Shown here one piece after another: positions 16,901-25,175 of a stretch of DNA of 34,396 nucleotides. The translations under genes were made by a program, and so were the position numbers. How positions within the stretch are numbered: position 1 is the stretch's first letter; the number at the start of each line of letters is the position of its first letter. The notes under the pieces were generated by a model, which saw only the letters and a program-made list of their open reading frames with translations, was not told the DNA's origin and searched no databases. The DNA is taken from IMG/VR virus record IMGVR_UViG_3300025362_000025, positions 1-34,396 of that record; one strand, 5' to 3'. Source of the DNA: a virus.

Positions 16901-18929
16901 CTTTTACATTAATATCTTCTGCTATTACTTCTGGCTTAGTCTGTTCATTGAGGTCTACCGTTACACCTCTATCAGCTTCTATTTGTTGTAGTTCGTCAAG
17001 CTGTGCTTTCTGTTCAGGAGTAATATTATCTGTAAGTTTCTCACCTGTAACAGGATTTTTAATAGTATTTATATCAATCTTGCCTTTAGGTTGTGAAATC
17101 ATTTTTGCTAACTTTTGACTTGTAACGCCTATTGGTCCGCCTGCTGCTGCCATTATGAGAGTAGAAAAAAGAACTTGTTTTGCTTGCTCAGGCAAGGTTT
17201 TAGCCCACTTAGATAAATTTTCTTCATAGCTTTCATCATCTTTTGTTTTTGCTATTGTATCAGAAAAACCTTGTGCTACCGTTGTTAATCCTTCACTTAT
17301 AAGTTCTGACACAAGATATTTTTCAAGCTTTTCTAAAATTGGTGCTGTTGATTTTCCAAATAACTTTTTCATCGGGAAATACTCAAATGCAGTTTCTATA
17401 CCACCTTGAAGTAATCCCATTCCTGCAGCAGACCAAGGAGACCATTTTTCATTATCTATAAAATCATTGTAAGTGCTTGAAGCTTCTTGTGCACCACCGT
17501 ATAAAGCACCTGCAACCGTTGCTGCAAAAGGAGCACCTGCACCAGATAGCCCTCCACCCATAGCCATTGCAGGAGCCATCATTCCTAAGTTTTCTAATGC
17601 CATTGCAACAGTTTCTGAGTTTGAACCTTTTTTAAATTTAGGTCTCATTTCATTTGCTGATTTAGTCCAATAATCAATAGCAGTCTTTCCAAGGTTTGTT
17701 AAGGTTTCTTGACCTGTTACATCACCTATAAATCTTAATGCAGTTCCAGGCATAGACATACCACCTGTCATTCCTGTACCTATTGCAGCAGGAGCAGTTT
17801 TAACATTTTGAGCAAGATCTTTAAGTCTATAATCAGAATAAGGAACTTCAAAAAAATCATCTTCATCAACAACTGTAGGAATTTCATCCTTTACTTCAAC
17901 ATCAGTAGGAACGGTTTTAGCTTTGCTTTCTCTTACATCACCAGGGTATTCAAAAGATTGCATAGACTTCTCAGGTATAATATTGAATATATCATTCATC
18001 AAACTCTTCTTTGATATTTCATATTCATTATCATCTGCTATATCAAGTGACATATCCATTTTAGTATTTATGTAATCAAGCTTTACTTTTTCATTTTCAT
18101 TAATAAGATTGTTTTCATCTTGGAACATCAAATATTCATAATAGTTTTTAGAAGCAAACTTTCTATCACTTTCATCTGCTTTTACATTCTTGTATATGAA
18201 CTCAGCAATATCTTTACCTTCTCTTGCTGTTGATGCAGAAGGATCTTGTGAAGCATCTACTTGTACCGATTCCATTGTAGGAGCATTTACAGAGTTAGTC
18301 TGTCCTGCTTCTACAAGAAAGTCATTCAATGTCACATCACCCTTTGCAACTCTTCTAAAAGCATTGTTGGTCATATTATCAACTACATTATCTGTTGCAG
18401 TTGGAACTAATGTTTTAAGTCTCTGTTTGAAAGTTTCTCTACCTGTCTGCAAAAGTTTTTTGAGAGAAACATTCTGTATCTTATTCTTTATTGCTCCATA
18501 AGCAAAAGCAGATACAGCGGCCTTTTCAGGAGCTATACCTTTCTCTTTTAATGGATTGAACTTATCCACAAAGTCTATTGTATCATCGTAATCAATAACA
18601 TTCTTTACAGCAGTTTCATCACCGCCAAATACAGTCTTCTGACCATTCATAAATATAGAGTTTGTTTCATTATCAGGTTGTACTTGCTGTTGTTGTGGCT
18701 GTTGAGGTTGTGATAACTCTGGTAAAGATATAGATTCACTTAAAGAAGGCAAAGATTGATTTCTTTGAATACTACTTAAACCACCCTGTACAGACTCAGG
18801 AGACTCTTCTTGTGTAGTTTTTTGGTTTGCTATATCATCAGCAGCAGTCTGTCTTTCCTGTTCTGTTAACGCTTTAAATGCAGGTTCATTAGCCATTAAT
18901 TTATCATATACATATCTTGATGAAGCCAT
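10962..18929 (-). CDS. Giant polyvalent virion/ejection protein (2655 aa)
   Basis: Regions in order: a Gln/Pro-rich low-complexity stretch (about 52-92); an N-terminal helical part; a Gly/Ala-rich hydrophobic region (about 375-525) such as MAPAMAMGGGLSGAGAPF; a very lysine-rich coiled coil (about 820-915); repeated KP-LVE-VK-KVE-KK linkers near 677, 951, 990 and 1201; a DnaN/beta-clamp-like region (about 1430-1630) ending FIMPIR; and a large polyvalent-protein domain resembling LPD38 (about 2090-2410, with NPEFIITNTPRDIAH). The C-terminus is basic. Polyvalent proteins are packed in the head and injected with the DNA; the neighbouring ejection-type genes agree. AGGA precedes the ATG. No lytic transglycosylase or protease domain was found. 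The family role is likely; individual activities are unknown. Confidence 0.75.
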   Translation of the reverse strand: MASSRYVYDKLMANEPAFKALTEQERQTAADDIANQKTTQEESPESVQGGLSSIQRNQSLPSLSESISLPELSQPQQPQQQQVQPDNETNSIFMNGQKTVFGGDETAVKNVIDYDDTIDFVDKFNPLKEKGIAPEKAAVSAFAYGAIKNKIQNVSLKKLLQTGRETFKQRLKTLVPTATDNVVDNMTNNAFRRVAKGDVTLNDFLVEAGQTNSVNAPTMESVQVDASQDPSASTAREGKDIAEFIYKNVKADESDRKFASKNYYEYLMFQDENNLINENEKVKLDYINTKMDMSLDIADDNEYEISKKSLMNDIFNIIPEKSMQSFEYPGDVRESKAKTVPTDVEVKDEIPTVVDEDDFFEVPYSDYRLKDLAQNVKTAPAAIGTGMTGGMSMPGTALRFIGDVTGQETLTNLGKTAIDYWTKSANEMRPKFKKGSNSETVAMALENLGMMAPAMAMGGGLSGAGAPFAATVAGALYGGAQEASSTYNDFIDNEKWSPWSAAGMGLLQGGIETAFEYFPMKKLFGKSTAPILEKLEKYLVSELISEGLTTVAQGFSDTIAKTKDDESYEENLSKWAKTLPEQAKQVLFSTLIMAAAGGPIGVTSQKLAKMISQPKGKIDINTIKNPVTGEKLTDNITPEQKAQLDELQQIEADRGVTVDLNEQTKPEVIAEDINVKEKPLVETVKDKVEPKKKEIIKPNEKQIKIINILKKTTSLFKQNFLSSTPEAIKKHIDSLKDSLMVGEELNIKNVGVNTDKLKTFMSNHIKKIIKKTGVSDGDINIIYKRLTDEINKAGNELVPIKNLLDNVIKKASNEIRTGTVQENINREASLSLKQNKKKLKYYQGEIDANLNRTKEYKKEIKEYKKRKENYKGQWDSSIKLRERFIKENKNRLVEYKEKIETFNKKIKELNIETGKIIGKTNFDIESKKEVEPVQETAISRAMKLAKEKKANKKPLVEAVKTKVEAKKQKTIITPQKQEVQPEAKIEPVKVKPTLKETVKQKVAVKKADKYTFDIPKDKFSIYKVNTPKGVKYAVKLPKELSQSFSDPFYDTIEIAEKEQTFEIEKEKRNIAFNKKQEIIKTEETIKKKEQENVDGFDKDMPKMRRGQVIKALNKMFNFDGKLMTKKEKVRELVNDNAKISVEEVDKIQPMTRLASNRANQREQDAHEQRIKDSGKKKIYYVGGYDLGKTAYDYANHLMENKTKPTVKESLTVEKKPYEYKKGELDKRSRAMSVNASTKSLDKFSFEELEDLALFMEGQQRRVLSGNRSIGESSKDSAIYGKQIDTIKTAIEFKKNLEERRKKKTDIEQTYKNASQKAKDVGLNPYYFDKPKDTKNAVDVRPATSNTGLNGKTILNFEKATEILNEAIKNKTSEKKTSVGDMSEKNVTSKGNLIAGEYYGKNFPESFISKLKELLSGVLPKTPKKKEDKIIIPGLAKVIDIDVTPIKKKIKKSNNPIEEIIIPFADKTREKIQYSGVFFDKKNQRIQATNGGIFITVEADVKEGGIFEIDKNNKKLTGKKLNAEFPYASEIIDNSSNQKYKQMKTDDLLDKARGMSAVEKLLQNKDDVLAKIKQGDLELRINPNNLQKALETFKKLGIDEIEVSIKEAYEPMRIRDANNKKNIAFIMPIRNSFAKVTTSFDLNNPTGKQDTKLQAVDKEIENAWKEVKRAQGKILGGLVPMNAPLVKASAKLIKAYFKKGIYKLQDITKNVLSRVTADKRNDYIKGLKQAMNQLIDDPNTDTSKVGMTKDEVNAYDPDKVVEPVKTDTKEIKKSEEPELTSVYDTIEQSEKLSKIKRKITKTKIIKFLKRNIIDESANIKDFLYSLGDAGKKVVMHHDLIAGASAKAVKKINEFTESIFGDMNKTEKKHFDAYIFAKRSLEILKRKPDFTFQNNTKVQEFQKTINNIPADIKSKIEDKAKKYWSAFDEQLSELEKNGLITKESLKALRETGEYYSPRQVLDYVDPDMTFFDGSKKITVPNSGIQKLTDEGSLRLIETDTSILLPSVIARTQARIFKNIANQEMYNLAESNPENGLVQIAEKNEKLQPGFEKISVMIEGQKQEMILPSDLAIEWIKSDPIFSMMQTQILQIFSGTKILKMMATGVNPEFIITNTPRDIAHILLTTDAFSSTLPIAGAQIAKRMSEVFTDAVSRKGRYNDYIDEGGGMDFLSNQGRLFENTVNKKIEKVQGILSYSGETSEILTRLALREQELINIAKKKGVKVSELSLEDRKEATWKARNYLDFSQGGRMTKAASNIIPYLNAGIQGSRGIFRASKDRPAQTMYKAAQLGVASTLLYMFNVGSDEDEYDKISPTDKRNYFNILIPNSEYIDKEGNTRKRYVKIAKDQGQRVISSIFENLTAMSLGKEVDPEQIVKTIQDFLPYMPAQGIPPTLDAIIAYSANIDIWRGQPIWKGKKVKPELEQTSYTHPFFKKAGETLGMSPDRLKVALEQIFTSGNIYTSLGDYAYTKLFEEERKNKDVIQDRILKIPFIRKFLKKTDSYYKYQKKIDEAKIKANSKAYENTLKLDNMVQDYFDDKKTKEEIETFIKNQETPLESKRLSKRFSDSEKLKDIPDRRWWMQIKRLTPEERANQFWLRYEQSTEDEKKQLREVLDKLPGIKTKRFLDTLKTKNIRDANFKQSLKKTGRIRTTRRRVKRR

Positions 18930-18963
18930 GTTTTAAGTCCTAATCCGTTTTATTGAATGAAAA

Positions 18964-19089
18964 TTATTGAAATAAAGATTTTCTTCTTTTACTTTGCTGT
19001 TCAGAAGTAGAAGGTGTTGTTTCAATTCTACCACCATCAAGCGTTCCTGTCGACGGTTGTCTTGATATAGGGGCGTTAGAACCACTCAT
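18964..19089 (-). CDS. 41-residue late protein, unknown
   Basis: ATG 19089 overlaps the stop of the previous gene as ATGA and the frame runs 41 codons to TAA. The product starts MSGSNAPISRQPSTGTLDGG and ends basic (KRRKSLFQ). It is Ser/Thr/Pro/Gly-rich and unstructured. A real gene is likely because it fills the only gap between two ejection-protein genes and uses the ATGA coupling seen elsewhere. It could be a small internal virion component. Confidence 0.6.
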   Translation of the reverse strand: MSGSNAPISRQPSTGTLDGGRIETTPSTSEQQSKRRKSLFQ

Positions 19090-20093
19090 AGGAAGTTTTT
19101 TACTCCCCCTGCTAAAGTTCCTACAACAGGAGTTTTTTCTGAAGATCCTGCTGATATATTTTCAAGTTCAGCTTTTAAATCTTCTATTTCTTCTTGAATT
19201 TTTATGTCACCAGGAGAACCTTTTTTGAGATCAATCATCCTTTTGTAGAGTACATTCAATCTTTTAGATATTTCAATCATTCTGTTTTCAACGACTTGAC
19301 TAAGTTCACCTTTAGCTTTGGATAATCTTAATTCTTCAATTTGAAGCTTAACATCATTGATCTTTTCTCTTGTGCTTTTAGGCATACCCTCTGTACCAGA
19401 ACCCTCATATTTAAGAGTCTTTTGGTAACCGTCAAGTTTAGTTTGAGGTCTATCTACATTTGAAAGCATACTGCCTGTAGCTTGACTTGTGCTTGGATCT
19501 ATACCCATGCCAGAACTCATTGCGCCCTCTACAGTAGAAGCAACTTCTTTTGTAAACAATTTGTCTATATCTTCATTCATTCCTTTTTCAATAACTTCTT
19601 TTGGAATAAATGAAAGTCTACCCTTTGGAGTGTTCATATATACTTTACCGTCACTCTGAAATTGTGAAAAGTCACTTTCAGGAACATTAACACCATTTTT
19701 TTTATACATGGCAACAACATTATCTACTTCTTTTTGAGCAGCTTCATAACTTCCAGTTTGATTAAAAGCGTCTTTATACACTTGAGGTAATTTAGTTGCA
19801 AGATCAATTAATACTTTTCGTTCAAACTTTTCTTGTTCATATTCTCTTGAACTTTTAGTTTTATCTTCTTGATATTTTCTTTGTGATTGTTGCTGACTTT
19901 CTGTATAAGAGCGATCTTCTTTTTGTTTTTCTTCATTGTATCGTCTCTGATCTGCTAATCTGCCTTGATATTTTTCTTCGTTGTAAGTTCTATCAGCTTC
20001 AAGCTGTTTTCTTTTTCTATCTTCTGTCATACGCTGATTTTCAGCGTTCATATATCCTCTTGCAATACCTGCAAGCCCTTTTGCAAAACTCAT
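19086..20093 (-). CDS. Probable internal/ejection virion protein with coiled coil
   Basis: With the start at ATG 20093 (AAGGAG six bases upstream) the protein has 335 residues. It opens MSFAKGLAGIARGYM, then a long Arg/Glu/Gln coiled coil (about 20-95, with repeated RxYxEEK patterns such as RTYNEEKYQGR and RRYNEEKQKE), and ends with a further helical pair (EIEDLKAELEN). Such architecture is seen in podovirus internal core proteins. It lies between the 269-residue core-like protein and the giant polyvalent protein, the expected set for DNA ejection. No enzymatic motif is visible. Confidence 0.65.
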   Translation of the reverse strand: MSFAKGLAGIARGYMNAENQRMTEDRKRKQLEADRTYNEEKYQGRLADQRRYNEEKQKEDRSYTESQQQSQRKYQEDKTKSSREYEQEKFERKVLIDLATKLPQVYKDAFNQTGSYEAAQKEVDNVVAMYKKNGVNVPESDFSQFQSDGKVYMNTPKGRLSFIPKEVIEKGMNEDIDKLFTKEVASTVEGAMSSGMGIDPSTSQATGSMLSNVDRPQTKLDGYQKTLKYEGSGTEGMPKSTREKINDVKLQIEELRLSKAKGELSQVVENRMIEISKRLNVLYKRMIDLKKGSPGDIKIQEEIEDLKAELENISAGSSEKTPVVGTLAGGVKNFL

Positions 20094-20103
20094 ATCAAAC
20101 TCC

Positions 20104-20913
20104 TTAATAAGAAATATTTCTTGTACCAAGACTTGAGTCAAAATTATTATAAGCACCAAAATCAAAATCTGAAGATCCTGATGAACTTGATGATCCCGAA
20201 TTTTTCCGAGTCATGTTACTGAGAAAACTGCCTATACCTTCAAAAGAACTATTAGCATTATTCTGAGCTGTATTAGCAGCGTTTCTTAATGAATTAGATC
20301 TACTGTTCAAACTGTTCGATGCAGAACTTATAGCAGATACAGGAGCAGATTGACCAGATGAAGGTATGCCTTGCATAAGCTGTAACCAGTTAGATACATT
20401 CTGAATTTCTTTATCTTGTCTTTCTATATCCCAAAGAGCTTGTTTGTTGATATCATCTTTTCTTGCTTGCCCTATATCCGATGCTCTTCTAAATCCTGCT
20501 GAAGATTCAAGAGACTTTCCAAGTGCAGAAGTGGTAGGTTCATACTGATTCCTTGTAGCCATATCTCTTCTGAGGTTAGCAAGTGTAGAACCATAACCCT
20601 TGTTAATAGCTTCCTCTTGTTCTCTGAGTCCTGGAAGATCATCTGGATAGTCAGGTTTAAATGTTGTATCTTTTGCTTCAAATCCTGCTTCTACAAGTTC
20701 TTTTTTCTTTTGAACTAAATAATTATCTACAGGTTCAATATTCTTTTTATAGTTAGTCCATAATTCTTTTGTAGTGCTATATTGAAGATCCGCCATTGCT
20801 TGTGATGTAATAGCGGCATCAGCGGATGCTCCTGCCATTTTTCTTGCATCTTTTCCAGATTCATAAGCATTATAAGCATCTATTCCCATACTTATTATTC
20901 CCAATACTGACAT
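20104..20913 (-). CDS. Probable internal virion protein (gp14-like position)
   Basis: The 269-residue protein starts MSVLGIISMGIDAYNAYESGK, an Ala/Gly-rich helix that is common at the N-termini of small podovirus internal core proteins, followed by Gln/Ala-rich helices (ASADAAITSQAMADLQY) and a Ser/Asn/Gly-rich tail (SGSSSSSGSSDFDFGAY). AAAGGAG precedes ATG 20913. Its position, before two other ejection-type proteins, supports the assignment; similarity to T7 gp14 is in style and place only. Confidence 0.6.
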   Translation of the reverse strand: MSVLGIISMGIDAYNAYESGKDARKMAGASADAAITSQAMADLQYSTTKELWTNYKKNIEPVDNYLVQKKKELVEAGFEAKDTTFKPDYPDDLPGLREQEEAINKGYGSTLANLRRDMATRNQYEPTTSALGKSLESSAGFRRASDIGQARKDDINKQALWDIERQDKEIQNVSNWLQLMQGIPSSGQSAPVSAISSASNSLNSRSNSLRNAANTAQNNANSSFEGIGSFLSNMTRKNSGSSSSSGSSDFDFGAYNNFDSSLGTRNISY

Positions 20914-20965
20914 ATTAAGCTCCTTTCATTTCTTCGTTGATATTTATTTGTGATTATTTTAAATA

Positions 20966-22519
20966 TTATTCATAAGTTACAGTTATTATTGCAGATCCCG
21001 TTGTCACAATAAATAATCCTGTGCTAAAAGGAGCATCAAACAGAAAACTACCTTGAACTTTCAATGAATCTATGGTTGTTATTATTATTCCTGCTGCGCT
21101 TGTGCCATCATAAACGGTTACACTTCCTGAATTGTTAGTAACATTAATTGAATGTAAATCTCCTGCCCCAACCTTACAAAGAGTGTTTGCTGCTCCGCTG
21201 ATATATTTATATGTTGATGCCGTTCTAAGTTTTCCTTCCCTAGATATAACAACACCTAAACAGTCAAAAGTTACATCTATTATGTTTCCATTACTGTTAA
21301 TGTTTTCAAAAGTTATTGGCTGAGTTAATCTTCTTGTCAAATGACCACCGACAGATTTATGTAAAAGCTTATTATTTATATAATAAAATGCACCTATTGG
21401 AGTCCACTCAATATCAAGTTTATAATAAACAGCAGGATCTATAATAAAATTTGGTCCATATATACCATTGAAATCACCACTGCTAATTAATGTGTCTACT
21501 GTAACTTTTCTTGAACCTACATTGAGGGTTAAACCATCTAATTCAAAGAAAAAGCCTTCATCTACATCATAGGCTCCACATCTTCTAATGTTGTCAGCGA
21601 CCAGGGCATCATTAAATTTATAAGCACCTGTGAAAATTAAAGCGGAACCTACAACAAATCTACCACTTCTGACAGAATTATATTTAGCTGTTGAATTCGC
21701 AGTTACTCCGGTTGTAAGTTTAATTTCTCCTGTTTGTGTTACGGCACCTGAACCTGTTACTGTTTCAGTCCAAAAATTAGGATCTTTCAAAGTTCCATCA
21801 AAGTTTGTGCCTACTATTCCAGAATTTTCATTTACATTCAATGTGTTTGTTGGAGAAATCCAAGCGTGCCTGTCTGAATTTATTTTACCTGTTATGGTTG
21901 ATTCTACCTTTACTCTGTCATCGTCTGTCAAAGATCTTGGGAGTGTAGATATAACAGGTGCCATGCCTGTTGCAAATCTTAAAGCCGTTGTTGCTGATAA
22001 GTCAGTATTAGTTACTCTAGCTCTATAATAAGGAGCTACGCTTGCAAAAGTTCTACTGCAAGCATTATTAGCTAAACATTCAAAAGTATCGCATATATCC
22101 CAATTTGTGGCATCTAAACTCTGGTCTATATAAATTATACAATCACGATCTGCAAAGTGATAAACCTGGATTCCATTAGCGCCGAATGTTTCATCTGCTG
22201 TGCCCGTAAAGGTTGCTCCGCTTGCAAGGTTTGTATCTGTATAATTATTAGTTGAAGAAATGATCGATTGAATTAAAGCTACTCCGAGATGATAATCACC
22301 ATCTGCATCAGGCTGAGAATCTATTGCATTTCCAAGTGAATCAACAATAGTGACATCTGATGTTCCTGTTGATCCTGCTATATTCACATCAAGAGCATTA
22401 CTTGTTACACCTACAAGGTTTTCACTTTCATCTTGAAGTATAAATCTGTTTATATAAGATGCTTGTATCGGTGTTGCAAAAAGTGATATTACTAATAAAA
22501 GTAAAAATAGTTTTTTCAT
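20966..22519 (-). CDS. Exported virion-module protein with appendage-type beta domain
   Basis: Starting at ATG 22519, which overlaps the preceding stop as TAATG, the 517-residue protein begins with a signal peptide (KKLFLLLLVISLFATPIQA, cut near ASYINR). The body is beta-rich. Residues around 300-350 (RCGAYDVDEGFFFELDGLTLNV) match a domain seen in many phage appendages and fibres. The end is a small beta sandwich (VTVYDGTSAAGIII). It sits between a fibre-like gene and the ejection genes. Function is probably host contact; the export signal is odd for a virion protein. Confidence 0.72.
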   Translation of the reverse strand: MKKLFLLLLVISLFATPIQASYINRFILQDESENLVGVTSNALDVNIAGSTGTSDVTIVDSLGNAIDSQPDADGDYHLGVALIQSIISSTNNYTDTNLASGATFTGTADETFGANGIQVYHFADRDCIIYIDQSLDATNWDICDTFECLANNACSRTFASVAPYYRARVTNTDLSATTALRFATGMAPVISTLPRSLTDDDRVKVESTITGKINSDRHAWISPTNTLNVNENSGIVGTNFDGTLKDPNFWTETVTGSGAVTQTGEIKLTTGVTANSTAKYNSVRSGRFVVGSALIFTGAYKFNDALVADNIRRCGAYDVDEGFFFELDGLTLNVGSRKVTVDTLISSGDFNGIYGPNFIIDPAVYYKLDIEWTPIGAFYYINNKLLHKSVGGHLTRRLTQPITFENINSNGNIIDVTFDCLGVVISREGKLRTASTYKYISGAANTLCKVGAGDLHSINVTNNSGSVTVYDGTSAAGIIITTIDSLKVQGSFLFDAPFSTGLFIVTTGSAIITVTYE

Positions 22520-22956
22520 TATACTGCTCTCCATCCAGAACTCGGTGATGCAAATAATTTTACATTATTATTTCTATATACTTTGTTATCTGTACTTGCG
22601 TTTACTGTTCCAATTATAGTTACATTACCTAATGAGGTATTTAAAATATTAAGTTCTTGTCTCTCCATTAATGTTGAAGCCAATAGAGTTATATTTATTG
22701 GACTTGTACACTCTATATAACTATCATCTGAAAGTATTGTGTAATCAGCAGATACAACTTTATATGTTTTAAAGTTTAATGCTTCTTCTTCATTATTCCT
22801 TAATGCTCTTTTAGTGTTGGCGTTTGCTCCTATGTTTCTAAGAGATTTACCACCAAACTGAGGTGAAGCAAGTTTACCCTCTAATATTTCAAGTCTTCTC
22901 GTTAATATTCTAAGAGAAGTGTTTATATTCCTATTTATTGTTTCTCCTATTGCCAC
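22519..22956 (-). CDS. Small fibre-like protein
   Basis: The 145-residue protein has an N-terminal coiled coil (INRNINTSLRILTRRLEILEG) and a C-terminal domain (TYKVVSADYTILSDDSYIECTS then LNILNTSLGNVTIIG) found in many phage fibres and appendages. That arrangement suits a trimeric appendage joined to the tail. It overlaps the tail-nozzle gene by 10 bases and the following gene by one. Confidence 0.7.
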   Translation of the reverse strand: MAIGETINRNINTSLRILTRRLEILEGKLASPQFGGKSLRNIGANANTKRALRNNEEEALNFKTYKVVSADYTILSDDSYIECTSPINITLLASTLMERQELNILNTSLGNVTIIGTVNASTDNKVYRNNNVKLFASPSSGWRAV

Positions 22957-24557
22957 CCTGCAACCTCAAATCTTATATTAGAAACTTCAGCATTTAATGA
23001 ACCTTCAAGTTCAAACTGAAATTCTCTACCATCTGTACCGTCAGGGCATTGCAAGTATCTACCAAACTCAGTAGACCAATCAAATGTAAAGTCAGTTCCT
23101 ACTTGTACACCATCAAGATATAGTCTTCCTATGATAGTTCCAGAACCTTTTACATCAATGTTTGGATCCCATATTCTATTACCGCCAGGAGAGATTATCT
23201 TTCCACTCTTCCATTTCCATGTTGAAGTCTCTGTTATTTCAGTAGAACCATATAGTTTATAAACAGTTCCATTTGATAAAACATACAGATCACCTGTAAC
23301 ATGATCTTGATAAGAACCTTGTACGATTATATCAAGCATTGTTATTTTATTCTTTTTAACTACTGAATTATCAATTAAAATAGTTTTTGTTGAATGAAAT
23401 ATATATAAGTAATCATCCATAAAGTTCATAGATGCTGAATTGTTATCAACATTTTCTTTAAACCATTTTTCATCAAAACCATCATTGGATATTATTTCAT
23501 TTGTAGAACCATTATCAAGAGCAATGCCACTATCTGCAAGGTACATAGTTCCTATTGGAGTTAATACTGCTGCTCTTGGATTTACATTGCCCTCATTACC
23601 TGTTGTTCTATTTGGTAGTGCTATTTCAGGTTCTGTGAAGTCTAATCTTGCTGAACCGTTTTCAAGTAACACAGTTGCATATAATTCTGATACAATTATT
23701 CTTTTTACTTTTGCGCCAACAGACACAACATATTGAGAAGGCCATGCTTGAGGATATCCTGGTTCTGATATTAGTATCTTATCATCTTTCCAAGCATACA
23801 GACTTCCATTCATAGGACCTGCAATGCCATCTAAATCTTCAATAGGTGGTTGCCAAAATATATCTATTCCAAGTTCATTCACTCTTGTAGAAGTGTAATA
23901 TGAAGGAAGTAAGTTTGCTGTTATAATCAAATCATCATCTGTAATAGTGCCATCATCAAGATAAGTTGTTGTTCCTACAGGCACAGTGGCAAGAAGATAA
24001 TAATTACTTCCAAGGTTAGCAGTTCTATATATTTTCCAGTTTACCACATAAGCACTCGTTGGCAATGCAGGTCTATTTATAGTTGTTTGTTGTGAAGCAA
24101 GTTCTAATGTAACAGGAGTTTGATTAGGTTGTGACACATCTGTGTAGTCTCCCATCTCTCTTTCCCATACAACAACATAAGAATATGCTCCTGATACAGT
24201 TCCAACAGCGGTACTTGTAGTAGGGTTAGCAGGTTGATCTAATCCCAATACATCTGATAAAGCACCTATCTGTAATTGAAGTTTTCCAGATGATGCTTTA
24301 TCAGTGTATATATGAAGATTAATATTGTCTCTAAGCCAATCTATATGATATTCGTTATCAGCAATCCACTGATCGTTGAACTTAAATAGAGAATCGGCAG
24401 TAGTTGAATATCCAGTTGCTATTTGCAATGGAGACTTAACAGACTTTATTATACCACTTCTAAGGTCTATATTTTCTGCATTATCGGCATATCCAAAACT
24501 TGTATAACCGTCTTTTACAGGGATCATACCGCCAAATTCTCTAAAAGTTCTATACAT
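22947..24557 (-). CDS. Tail nozzle/hub-like protein of a podovirus
   Basis: The 536-residue protein starts MYRTFREFGGMIPVKDG, then ENIDLRSGIIKSVKSPL, both typical of the beta-propeller tail-hub proteins of podoviruses (P22 gp10 or T7 gp12 role, lying under the portal-adaptor ring). A central PQAWPSQYVVSVGAKVKRII and VLLENGSARLDF also match this group. Residues about 110-215 form fibronectin-like strands. It follows a small unknown gene and precedes the fibre-like gene. The exact homolog is not certain; the role as a tail hub is likely. Confidence 0.72.
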   Translation of the reverse strand: MYRTFREFGGMIPVKDGYTSFGYADNAENIDLRSGIIKSVKSPLQIATGYSTTADSLFKFNDQWIADNEYHIDWLRDNINLHIYTDKASSGKLQLQIGALSDVLGLDQPANPTTSTAVGTVSGAYSYVVVWEREMGDYTDVSQPNQTPVTLELASQQTTINRPALPTSAYVVNWKIYRTANLGSNYYLLATVPVGTTTYLDDGTITDDDLIITANLLPSYYTSTRVNELGIDIFWQPPIEDLDGIAGPMNGSLYAWKDDKILISEPGYPQAWPSQYVVSVGAKVKRIIVSELYATVLLENGSARLDFTEPEIALPNRTTGNEGNVNPRAAVLTPIGTMYLADSGIALDNGSTNEIISNDGFDEKWFKENVDNNSASMNFMDDYLYIFHSTKTILIDNSVVKKNKITMLDIIVQGSYQDHVTGDLYVLSNGTVYKLYGSTEITETSTWKWKSGKIISPGGNRIWDPNIDVKGSGTIIGRLYLDGVQVGTDFTFDWSTEFGRYLQCPDGTDGREFQFELEGSLNAEVSNIRFEVAGWQ

Positions 24558-24558
24558 T

Positions 24559-25077
24559 TTATTTATAATCCTTCATTGTTTCTGAAACTTCTCTTGTTTT
24601 CTTTTCAATAAGTTCAGCTTTACGCTTAAGATCAACAGGTTCAGGGTTAAGTATTTCTATCTGTTCATATACTTTTCTTGGACAAAGCTTTGCTACGATG
24701 CCGTCAGCATTTTCTATTTGCACCCACGAAGTAATAAAATGATCTTCTATGTGTCTAACTACTATTCTCTGAAGTTCTGTTTTAACACCACGATATACTT
24801 CATATTTGAGTCCATTTACAGAACCAACTTTTGGATTTTCAAATCTATCATTAGGAACAGGACCAAGAACTACAATGAGTTTCTTCATGTCTTCTTTTTT
24901 TCTCTTAGACTTTGCTTTGATTCCTGCTTCATCTACAACAGCAGTTTTGATAACTTCACTGAGTGCAGCTTTAATATCATCTTTATTAAGTGCTCTTTTC
25001 ACTTCTTCAGGTTCTACAGCTTTTTCAAATACGCTATTTAATCCACCACTTTTGACTTCTTTTTTCTTAAATACCAT
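24559..25077 (-). CDS. Unknown late protein
   Basis: Starting at ATG 25077 (GGAGG eight bases upstream; an upstream ATG at 25092 lacks an RBS) the protein has 172 residues. The first third is Lys/Glu/Ala helix (EVKRALNKDDIKAALSEV), then a compact domain (KLIVVLGPVPNDRFENP to IVAKLCPRKVYEQIEIL), then a charged helix. It is the first gene after the capsid terminator and stands before the tail nozzle, so a tail or connector role is possible. No family recognised. Confidence 0.68.
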   Translation of the reverse strand: MVFKKKEVKSGGLNSVFEKAVEPEEVKRALNKDDIKAALSEVIKTAVVDEAGIKAKSKRKKEDMKKLIVVLGPVPNDRFENPKVGSVNGLKYEVYRGVKTELQRIVVRHIEDHFITSWVQIENADGIVAKLCPRKVYEQIEILNPEPVDLKRKAELIEKKTREVSETMKDYK

Positions 25078-25118
25078 TTTGGAGCCCTCCATTATTTTTA
25101 TATATTTGTTTTAAATGA

Positions 25119-25157
25119 AAAGAGGGGAGGGCTGCCGAAGCAGCACTCAACCTCTTT
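25119..25157 (-). terminator. Hairpin terminator after the capsid genes, UUCG loop
   Basis: Minus strand AAAGAGG (25157-25151) and CCTCTTT (25125-25119) pair outside; GCTGC-TTCG-GCAGC forms a stable inner stem capped by a UUCG tetraloop; four Ts and a T-rich tract follow. Two small mismatched interior positions separate the stems. It sits between capsid and tail modules and probably ends part of the capsid transcript. Confidence 0.7.
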
Positions 25158-25175
25158 ATTGTTTGTTAATTACTG

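Noticed and set aside
20472-20681. Minus-strand ORF of 69 codons within the core-like protein gene
   Set aside because: It is in another frame of a well supported gene with its own RBS, and has no RBS or recognisable content.
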